Assembly (NCBI RefSeq): GCF_001865575.2
Contig: NZ_CP017563.2
Location: 186,001 to 250,000 of the forward strand
Reading direction: 5' to 3'
Origin: Paraburkholderia sprentiae WSM5005
Lineage (GTDB): Bacteria > Pseudomonadota > Gammaproteobacteria > Burkholderiales > Burkholderiaceae
Length of the DNA: 64,000 nt
The position numbers were made by a program, and so were the translations under genes. Below are positions 54,089 through 61,300 of this stretch, piece after piece. Under the pieces are notes generated by a model that was not told where the DNA came from, made no database searches, and was given only the letters and a program-made list of their open reading frames with translations. The number at the start of each line of letters is the position of its first letter. Position 1 is the stretch's first letter.

Positions 54089-54238
54089 CTACTTCGTCAG
54101 GCGAACGACGTACAGCCCGGTCCCGTTCACGTAACCGGCAACACTGTAATTCGGGCTCACCGCCATCAGCGCCCCTGGAATTGTCGGCGAATAGGTCACG
54201 CCGGCCGCCGTAACAGAAAATTTCCGGCTCGTCAGCAT
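54089..54238 (-). CDS. 49-residue protein downstream of the CDI transporter gene
   Basis: This short frame has a strong ribosome site (AAGGAGA six bases before the ATG) and begins 32 bases after the end of the transporter gene, in the same direction. The product starts MLTSRKFSVTAAGVTYSPTI and alternates small polar and hydrophobic residues, like a small beta-rich protein. No signal peptide or lipobox is seen. I recognise no family. It is probably the last gene of the CDI operon. Confidence 0.6.
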   Translation of the reverse strand: MLTSRKFSVTAAGVTYSPTIPGALMAVSPNYSVAGYVNGTGLYVVRLTK

Positions 54239-54269
54239 TGTTGTCTCCTTATGGTCAGTGACTCACTCA

Positions 54270-56012
54270 TCAGAATTGCCCTGTCACCTGAAAGCCCAGG
54301 GTGACGCTCGGCGCAGGAAAGCCGGTCGGTGCATAGACCGGCGTCCCGGCGAACACGTCATAGCTGAACGTGCCCAGGCGCGAGGGTACGGAAGCCTTGA
54401 ACCCCAGGACCGCACCCGCGAGCTGCGTACCCGCGAGACACGCCGTGGACGGTCCCCACAGGTGACCGTAGTCGAGGCCTGCATAAAGAACCTGCCCCGT
54501 CTGGCCGAGCGGATACTGGAGTTCGTTGCGCCAGTAGAAGCCTCTTTCTGCCGCGAGCATCGTTTGTCCGCTAAAGCCACGCACCGTGTAACGGCTGCCA
54601 ATACTCAGGTCATCGATATAGTTCAGTTCGTCGTTGGTGAACTGCCCGTGCAGAGTGCCGACATAACGAAGCGCCTGATCGGCGATGGCGAACGGCACGG
54701 AGAGGTTCGCGTCGAGCGTCGCCATCCTGAATCGGTAGGTCGGGCCACCCGGTGTGTCGGGCTGCGCACCGAGCCCGCCGACACCCTGACGGTAGGCCAG
54801 TGTCCCGTCGAACTGCGCCGCGCCGAAGTAGTGCCGGTTGGTCAGCCCCGCCTCGATAAATGTATTGTCGCGGTACTGCTGCGGAATCTCGGCGTCCTCG
54901 ATGAAACTCACACCAAAGCGCTTGATAAGCTGGAACTTGACTCCGGACACATCGTTCTGACTGCGGTGGACCACCCGCTCCAGTTTCAGGCCCGCCGTCT
55001 GCGCGTTGCCGCTCGCAACGTAGGTTTCATTGGTGGCCGCGATCTGCTGGTAATACGTGTTCGTATAGCCGTACAGCGTGCCAGTCCAGTAACCCCACGG
55101 CATCGCATACGAGGCGTTCCAGCCGTGCGTGCCGAGGTCGTGATTGCCAAACTGCAAATCCTGGTTGAACCCCGCCGAGAGAATGTCATTCAGGCCCAGC
55201 AGGTTATACAGGCCGAGCGTTAAGTTACCGATATACCGGCCCGTCTCGTCGGTACCCGAGTTGTCTGCCGAGAACACGAGCGACCAGGGCTTCGTGCGTT
55301 TCACGGTCACGGCCACATCGCTTTCGCCGGGCACGATGCCGGGGACAATCTCCAACGTCGCATCCTGGTTCGGTATGCGCTTCATCTGTTCCAGACCCTG
55401 CTCGAGGTCACGCAGCTGGAGTACGTCGCCGTCGCGTGCAGGGAACGCGGTTTTCAGCGTGCCTCGCGTGCTGGCGTCAGCAAACTTCAGGTTTCTGATG
55501 ACGCCCGGTATGAGGGTGAACTTCAGCGTACCTTTCGAGAGGTCCTGGGTCGGCAAAAGGACGCGGGTCGTGATGTAGCCGTGGCTCAGGATGACGCCTT
55601 GCAGCCCCTTCGCCAGCATGTCTACCCCCTGCTTGCCGACGCATTGCCCCTCGTAATGCCGCAGCCATTCATGCAGGAATGCGAATGGGTCCATCGGCAA
55701 TGCCGACGCGCCTTTCACGCGAACCGCCTCGGGCAGCGTTTGAGGCACCTCGACCGCGAACGTGTCGATGCGAAAGCACGGCGTCTCGACTGGCAGCACC
55801 GGCCATTCTCCCGCTACTGGTGCGGTCGAGCGCACAACCAGCGCGGCGACCGTCGCCGCCCGCTGCTGGGCGTCGCGCTGCTGCTGAACCTGCTGGTTCT
55901 GCTCGGCGTTCGTGCGCGCCGCCGCTGCTATCTCGGGCGGGGTTTGGGCGTGGACGGCGAGAGAAACAAGAACCGCGAGCGGGCCTAACGAACGCCTCTT
56001 CTTATTTTTCAT
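54270..56012 (-). CDS. bcpB: Two-partner secretion outer-membrane transporter (BcpB/CdiB, ShlB-type)
   Basis: The 580-residue protein exports the large CDI exoprotein across the outer membrane. It has a signal peptide (LGPLAVLVSLAVHAQ, cut near residue 22), a coiled glutamine-rich stretch (EQNQQVQQQRDAQQR), a POTRA domain of about 80-230 (CFRIDTFAVEV, GYITTRVLLP) and a 16-strand barrel with the conserved loop-6 motif YTVRGFSG. The ATG at 56012 is chosen; a GTG at 56018 would overlap the upstream immunity gene in GTGA. It lies downstream of exoprotein and immunity genes, as in Burkholderia-type bcpAIOB loci. Confidence 0.93.
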   Translation of the reverse strand: MKNKKRRSLGPLAVLVSLAVHAQTPPEIAAAARTNAEQNQQVQQQRDAQQRAATVAALVVRSTAPVAGEWPVLPVETPCFRIDTFAVEVPQTLPEAVRVKGASALPMDPFAFLHEWLRHYEGQCVGKQGVDMLAKGLQGVILSHGYITTRVLLPTQDLSKGTLKFTLIPGVIRNLKFADASTRGTLKTAFPARDGDVLQLRDLEQGLEQMKRIPNQDATLEIVPGIVPGESDVAVTVKRTKPWSLVFSADNSGTDETGRYIGNLTLGLYNLLGLNDILSAGFNQDLQFGNHDLGTHGWNASYAMPWGYWTGTLYGYTNTYYQQIAATNETYVASGNAQTAGLKLERVVHRSQNDVSGVKFQLIKRFGVSFIEDAEIPQQYRDNTFIEAGLTNRHYFGAAQFDGTLAYRQGVGGLGAQPDTPGGPTYRFRMATLDANLSVPFAIADQALRYVGTLHGQFTNDELNYIDDLSIGSRYTVRGFSGQTMLAAERGFYWRNELQYPLGQTGQVLYAGLDYGHLWGPSTACLAGTQLAGAVLGFKASVPSRLGTFSYDVFAGTPVYAPTGFPAPSVTLGFQVTGQF

Positions 56013-56014
56013 CT

Positions 56015-56272
56015 TCACTTCTTGCTTTCGTCATCGTCCCTTTCATAGCTTTTGCGCGCCTTCTTGTAGCTGTCGTCGAAAGGCTTCAAATGAAGCATAT
56101 TTGCGCGCTCTGCATAGGTACCTGTCGCCAGAACAATCATTCCGATAACAACGCCAACAAACTTTTCTATGCCAGACAAAAGGAAGTATGAGGCTGCCGC
56201 TATCGCTATACCCGTTGCCCACAACAGAATGCGAAACCAGGGCGCGAAGTTTCCGTTTCTTATGATCTTCAT
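56015..56272 (-). CDS. Two-helix membrane protein, candidate immunity protein 3
   Basis: The 85-residue protein has two hydrophobic segments (ILLWATGIAIAAASYFLLSG and FVGVVIGMIVLATGTYA) and a charged tail (KKARKSYERDDDESKK). Its ATG overlaps the stop of the toxin-3 remnant in ATGA, the same junction as toxin 2/immunity 2. No similarity to named families is evident. Size, topology and position all fit a membrane immunity protein against a membrane-acting CDI toxin. Codon use is AT-richer than the housekeeping genes. Confidence 0.65.
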   Translation of the reverse strand: MKIIRNGNFAPWFRILLWATGIAIAAASYFLLSGIEKFVGVVIGMIVLATGTYAERANMLHLKPFDDSYKKARKSYERDDDESKK

Positions 56273-56649
56273 TTTTTGTTTTGCACCGCGTTGTTCAGTT
56301 GGCTGCTGACGTCATTAAACGTCGTCGTGTTCTTGATCCAACTGCCAGATTCAGTAATTACCGTGCCAGCGAGAGGATATTTGTTCGCAACACCTCCCAG
56401 TGTCAGATCCACAACTGCCCACGCCAAATACGAACCCGGATTGGGACGTGTCGTCTGTACCACGAAATCTGCTACCCAACCCGTGACTGTCGATCCAAAC
56501 GCAATTCCTTCAAAAACTGGTGCATATGGTGTTGGCAGTGCTGCTGCTGTCGCAGCAGCAGCACCAATACGCCCAACATTGGTTGAAATGTCTGCTGCGA
56601 ATATGCGAGCGATGCCTGGGCTGTGAGCGCCAACGCCGCCAGCCTTTTT
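56269..56649 (-). pseudogene. Start-less CDI toxin C-terminal fragment (toxin 3)
   Basis: An open frame of 126 codons lies between an in-frame TAG (56650-56652) and its stop overlapping immunity 3. It encodes a small-residue-rich sequence (GRIGAAAATAAALPTPYAPV, TVTGWVADFVVQTTRPNPGS) ending in QNKK, much like the end of toxin 2 (QNSQSKK). There is no ATG, GTG or TTG near the beginning; the first GTG is at 56463 and would cut off half. No (E/Q)LYN motif is left. It looks like a displaced toxin end, not expressed unless joined by recombination. Confidence 0.6.
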
Positions 56650-56730
56650 CTAATTTGCATGGATGAACGTGTGGTCGTAGTAGGTGGCGACTGATAGTCA
56701 CCCCTACGTTTTCTAGTAAACCTATTAGAT

Positions 56731-57075
56731 TTATTCACCTTCGCTTTCGATGGTGCCCAACCCCCTGAACTCCCAAAAGAAAGGTAAAGCGCTCGAAAAC
56801 AGAAAGCAAAGATAAAAGGGAAACAATAGAGCCAAACCATCCGGGGTACCCGCGGACACTGCGAGGTACACAGCCAACGAAATATAAATGGCTGATACCA
56901 CCCCAACGACAATAACGAATCGCTTCCATAGTTGTCCGCTATCTAACTGCGGCTTTCCTGCAACAACTCGCCACCCCTTGTACAACTCGAAAAGAAAGAC
57001 AAAGAGAAATCCTATGGCCACAAACACTATCTTTGCAACGATAGCCTTCCAGGCGTTACCTCGAAACAGAGACAC
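56731..57075 (-). CDS. Multi-helix membrane protein, possible orphan immunity protein
   Basis: From the GTG at 57075 the protein has 114 residues and three hydrophobic helices. The frame is open up to 57117, and reading from there would add another helix (IIFFYIAVFLVTVSLF) and would sit next to TAGGAGAAG, a good ribosome site, but with ATT or ATC as the only starts. The start is therefore unsure. It is AT-rich and lies between immunity 2 and toxin 3. It may be an immunity gene whose toxin was lost. Confidence 0.5.
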   Translation of the reverse strand: MSLFRGNAWKAIVAKIVFVAIGFLFVFLFELYKGWRVVAGKPQLDSGQLWKRFVIVVGVVSAIYISLAVYLAVSAGTPDGLALLFPFYLCFLFSSALPFFWEFRGLGTIESEGE

Positions 57076-57141
57076 TGTGACGAGAAAAACAGCTATGTAG
57101 AAAAAAATGATCTTCTCCTAGAGGCCCCCGAGACCGCACGC

Positions 57142-57396
57142 TTAAACGCTTCGGCCATCAATTCTCCCCCCATTTGTCTCGTTGCTTTTCCTAAGTTGAC
57201 GCAGCTCCCGCAGCATCGCGTAGGTAACCAAGACAAAAAGCGAGACATACATCGGCATTCCGGCTAACGCAGGGCGCCAGCCGGCGCCGCCTAGCTCTGA
57301 TATCGCAATGACGACGGCCACTACAGCAAATACAGAAAAATATGCCTTTACGTAACGGACAATGAACCTACGTCTCACTTGGCTTTCTATAGTCAT
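57142..57396 (-). CDS. Two-helix membrane protein, candidate immunity protein 2
   Basis: The 84-residue protein begins MTIESQVRRRFIVRYVKAYF, with hydrophobic segments SVFAVVAVVIAISELGG and PMYVSLFVLVTYAML and a basic tail. Its ATG overlaps the stop of toxin 2 (ATGA, 57393-57396). The place right after a toxin end, and the same size and topology as immunity 3, support an immunity role. The longer upstream frame lies inside toxin 2 and is rejected. Confidence 0.65.
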   Translation of the reverse strand: MTIESQVRRRFIVRYVKAYFSVFAVVAVVIAISELGGAGWRPALAGMPMYVSLFVLVTYAMLRELRQLRKSNETNGGRIDGRSV

Positions 57397-58214
57397 TTCT
57401 TTGATTGAGAATTCTGTATAGCTGTCTGAATAGGACCTGCCGAACCCTGCATAATCTGATTGACCATATTCCCTATGGGTGATGGTAGCACTGCCTTCGC
57501 CCACGACCCCGCGCTCGTCGTTGCTACAGCTACGCCAGCGCCTACTTCAGGATTGCTGCGCTGCATGCTGGAAGTGCCGAACGCGCCGACGCCGTTCACA
57601 ACGGCACCAACGATCCCTGCGATATAAGAGCTTGTGAAACTCGGCGCATCCTTGCTCTGTCCAGTGACATAGCTGTAGGCGCTTCCTGCTAAGTCATAGC
57701 CCCCGGCAGTTATAGCGGCGACCACCGCTTCAGGCCCAAGTGCCATCACCGCGGCCGCAGGCACACCATACAAAGCTCCTGTTGCCATATTCTGTGACGC
57801 CGCCTGGGCATTCGCACCTGTCGCATTCATCTGAGCCGTCATCACCGCTTCATTGCACGGCCCTGTTGCCGTGCAACTAGACGGCACCAGACTCTTTTTC
57901 TTCATCAGCGGATCAAGCTGCTGATTGTAGAGCTGCACGTTCGACGCCGTAGCCGCGCCTGCCGTACCACCCACCAGTGCGCCGCCCAGACCCGCCACGA
58001 CGTTTCCGGTCAGGTTGCCGAGCAGGGCCGAACCCGTTTCCGATTCAACGCCCGCCGCAATGTCGTTCAATCCTTGCGCCGCCTTCGAGGTCAGTCCCGC
58101 GCCTAACGCGCCGCCCACTGCGGTAAAGACGCTGCCGCCACCGAGGCCGCCGATGAGCGCACCGCCCGCCGCCTGCAATATCGCGCGCCTGTCGCCCCCT
58201 TCGGTCCATATCAA
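57393..58214 (-). CDS. Displaced CDI toxin module 2 (orphan exoprotein C-terminus)
   Basis: The 273-codon frame starts at a TTG that overlaps the stop of the preceding small gene (TTGA) and has no ribosome site of its own. Its first 95 or so codons repeat the pre-toxin region of the large exoprotein (AGGALIGGLGGGSVF, VGGTAGAATASNVQLYN), including the QLYN motif at 57924-57935. The 176 residues after QLYN are unlike toxin 1 and end in QNSQSKK. This is the form of orphan cdiA-CT modules, which are silent spare toxins. The toxin part is glycine- and alanine-rich and may insert in membranes; that is inference. Confidence 0.8.
   Translation of the reverse strand: MIWTEGGDRRAILQAAGGALIGGLGGGSVFTAVGGALGAGLTSKAAQGLNDIAAGVESETGSALLGNLTGNVVAGLGGALVGGTAGAATASNVQLYNQQLDPLMKKKSLVPSSCTATGPCNEAVMTAQMNATGANAQAASQNMATGALYGVPAAAVMALGPEAVVAAITAGGYDLAGSAYSYVTGQSKDAPSFTSSYIAGIVGAVVNGVGAFGTSSMQRSNPEVGAGVAVATTSAGSWAKAVLPSPIGNMVNQIMQGSAGPIQTAIQNSQSKK
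57924..58208 (-). repeat. Pre-toxin direct repeat, orphan copy
   Basis: This 285-base segment, from the codon for Trp before EGGD to the QLYN motif, matches 58880-59164 without length change and with roughly four in five bases alike by eye. Downstream sequences differ, so the repeat marks where toxin modules join. Confidence 0.88.
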
Positions 58215-58348
58215 CCCCGTATCTTAGCGATAACCAAATAGCCAACGACAGCGACAGCTAGCCCGACAAATATCCAATAGAATATTTTTTCGGATTTGCT
58301 CATTTTCTTCCACTTCTCTGGCGAAGGACCACCACCCACTGCAGGCAT
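58211..58348 (-). CDS. 45-residue single-helix protein, candidate immunity protein 1
   Basis: The ATG at 58348 is 12 bases after the exoprotein stop and is preceded by AAGAGGTGG, a good ribosome site. The product has a charged N-terminal part (SPEKWKKMSKSEK) and one membrane helix (IFYWIFVGLAVAVVGYLVIA). It is the only gene between toxin 1 and the displaced module 2, so it is the best candidate for immunity 1, though short for that role. Its stop overlaps the start of module 2. Confidence 0.6.
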   Translation of the reverse strand: MPAVGGGPSPEKWKKMSKSEKIFYWIFVGLAVAVVGYLVIAKIRG

Positions 58349-58360
58349 TTCCACCTCTTA

Positions 58361-61300
58361 CTATTGAGCGGATTTTCCGACGGGCATCGAATGACTCCAC
58401 GGAATAACCCCATAAGATATCTTGTCACCAGGCGTTCCAACACCCACTTCAACAGCAGTAGCACCACCATAGCCGTGCGTGACAGCACCAACGATATTGA
58501 ATGGCAACGGCGTTGGTATAGATATAAATGCCTGATTGCCGTCACCGTTCATAAAATTATTAGTTGACGCAGCGTTATTGGCCCCAAAGATCCAACCGAC
58601 CGTGGCACTGGCTCCCAACGACCAATTAGTCGAAGCAGGATTACCTTGTGCGACGCCGAAAGCTAGATATTTTGTGCCGTCGTATAGGTTTATAGCACCG
58701 CCAGCCGCACCAGACAGCACCCCGAAATTCAATGTTGCGTAGTTGGGCTGGAGAGTACCAGCGGCAGCATCTGCATTTGCTCCCTGTGCCTGAATCGCCG
58801 CGCTTAGCGTCGCATCACTGCACTGCGCTCCCGCACCGCATACCTGCGATACCAGATCCTTTTTCTGGTGCAGCATCTGGTTATAAAGCTCGACGTTCGA
58901 CGCGGTAGCCGCGCCCGCCGTGCCGCCCACCAGCGCGCCACTCACGCCCGCCGCCACATTCGCAGCGAGGTTGCCCAACAGGTCCGAACCCGTGTCAGAT
59001 GCCACGCCCTTCGACAGGCTAACGAGCTGGCCTGCGAGTTTCGATGACAGCCCCGCACCGGCGGCGCCACCAATAGCGCCGAACACGCTACCGCCACCGA
59101 GGCCGCCAATCAGCGCACCGCCCGCCGCGTGTAATAGCGCGCGGTTGTCGCCACCTTCGGCCCATGCTGCCGCCGTTTCCGGATCTCCAGTTTTCAGCGC
59201 GGCTTCCTCCTTCTTGTCGGCATACAGTCCAATACCCTGAGCCACGACCTGACCCGCCGCCTGTGCGGCCTGCATCGTGTCCGCCTGCTGCGAGAGCAGG
59301 GCGTTCACGTCCGGTGTGTTCGACACCGTGCCGTTGGTATCCGTTGTATCGCGGCTCAGGCTCGCCACGTCCTGCGTCTGCTTCGCGCCGTCCGTGATAT
59401 TGAGCGCGCCTGCGCTGACCGCACTGCGCGTGGTGGCGCTGTCGTCACCGTTCTCGTTCTGCGAGATCATCGGCGTAATGCCAGGTGTGCCACTGACCGA
59501 ACCCGGACCCGTCGCCTTGCCGGTGTTGCCTACGCCCACACCCGCGCCGATACCGTTGCTCGACGCGCTGTAGTGCGACTGGTTCTGGATATCGCTGTAG
59601 GTGAGCGTGCCGGTAGTCAGGCTGTTCTGCGACGCATCGGCCGTACTCGAAATCACCGCGCCCGTCAGGTCCGTATTGCCCTCGACGTTGATATCAAAAC
59701 CACCTTTGCCTGCCTGAATCCCAGCCTGTTCGTTGACCTGGGCGTAGTCGCTATCCGCGTGGCCGTTCTGCGCGCTGAAGCTCGCGCTGCCGCCGCCCTG
59801 GCTGATGCTGAAGCCGCCGCCCGCGCTGCTCTGGTGTGCGGTGCTGACGGTCGTATCCTGCACGCTCTGGATATTCAGGTTGCCGCCGACGCTCGCCGTC
59901 ACCTGGCCGCCGCTGACCTGCGAGCCGATGATGTTGGTATCGCCCCCCGAAACGACGGTCACGCCGTTCGCACCGCTGACGTGTGACGCGTTCTGGATCG
60001 CCGCGTTGCTGTTGCCGTCGCCGTGCGCGTTGGACATCGAGGCCGAGACGCCGAAACCCTGCGTGCCATAGGACACACCGACGCTCGCGCTGCTCGATTT
60101 GTTCGTGCTGGCGGTCGTGTCCGTGTTCGTGGTGTTGACGATGTTGACCTTGTCTTTCGCGGCGAGCAGTACATCGTTCGCGCTGACGTTCGAACCCGCG
60201 ATGGTCAGGTTGCCGCTGCCGGGCGTGCCCGCATTGTCACCGCCCCCGGTTGCCACGAACGCGGCGGTGCCGCCCGCCTGAATGTTCGAACCTTTCTGCG
60301 TCGTCTGATCCTCGGTGAACGTATTCCTGCTCTGGCTGGAACCGAAACTCAACTTCACGCCGATGCTCGGCGCATTCGGCCCCGTCGCTCCGCCCATCAC
60401 ATCCGCTGCACCCATACCTGCCATCGCCGCATTGCCGCCCGCCGCAATCGCATTCAGCGCCTCGGCGCGTCCGTTGCTGTTGCCGCTCGCGAGCGCCTGC
60501 CCCTGCGCTACCGCGCCGTTGATCGCATCGCCCACGCTGCCCGACAGACCGAGCGTGAAACCGCTCTGCTTCGTTTCCTGGGTGTCGTCCTGATGCGAGG
60601 TGCTGATGGCCGCATCGATGACCACGTTGGCCGCCGTGCCCGTGACATTCCGGGCTGCCACCAGATCGCTGCCCGTTACGTGCAGGGTGTCGCCCGCCTG
60701 AATCGACAGGTTGCCGTTCGTGCTGCCCACCAGGCTGCCGTTGTTCGTCACGCTGCTGTCGTGCGTCGTCTGCTTCGTGTCGCTGTTGCCGTAGTTCAGG
60801 CTCACGCCGCCACCGCTCATCGCGCCGAAGCCCGACTTCTTTTCCTCGTAGAACGAACTGCTCTGACTCGTATCCTGCGTCGTGGTGATGTTCACGTCAT
60901 GCACGGCGGCGAGCGATACATCGTTCGTCCCGACGATCGTGCTGCCCGCGACGTTGATATCCTTGCCGCCCGAAATCGACACGGCGTCTGCCGAAATCAT
61001 GCTGCCTTGCGAAAGCGTCGTCGTGGTATCCCTCGAACTCGATACCTCCTTGCCGCTCACCACGTTGCTGTGGCTATGCTGCCCCTGGAAATTGTCGACA
61101 TAGGTCGCGGTGGCCGCGCCGATATTGACGTTGTTCGCGGCCGCGAGCGTGGCCGTCCCCTGGTCGAGGCTGATCGTGCTGCCGGTAACGTTGATGTCGT
61201 TGCCCGATGCGACGGTAAGCGAATTGCCGGCATTGAGCGTCGTCGCCGTCAGCGTATCGACGGAGGTGTGCAACGACTCCGAATTGCTGCGGTGACTGTC

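Noticed and set aside
56472..56660. A 62-codon frame starting MQIRKRLAALALTAQ that looks like a signal peptide
   Set aside because: It overlaps the coherent toxin 3 frame in a different phase, and after 25 residues becomes a run of Leu, Gln and His typical of out-of-frame reading.
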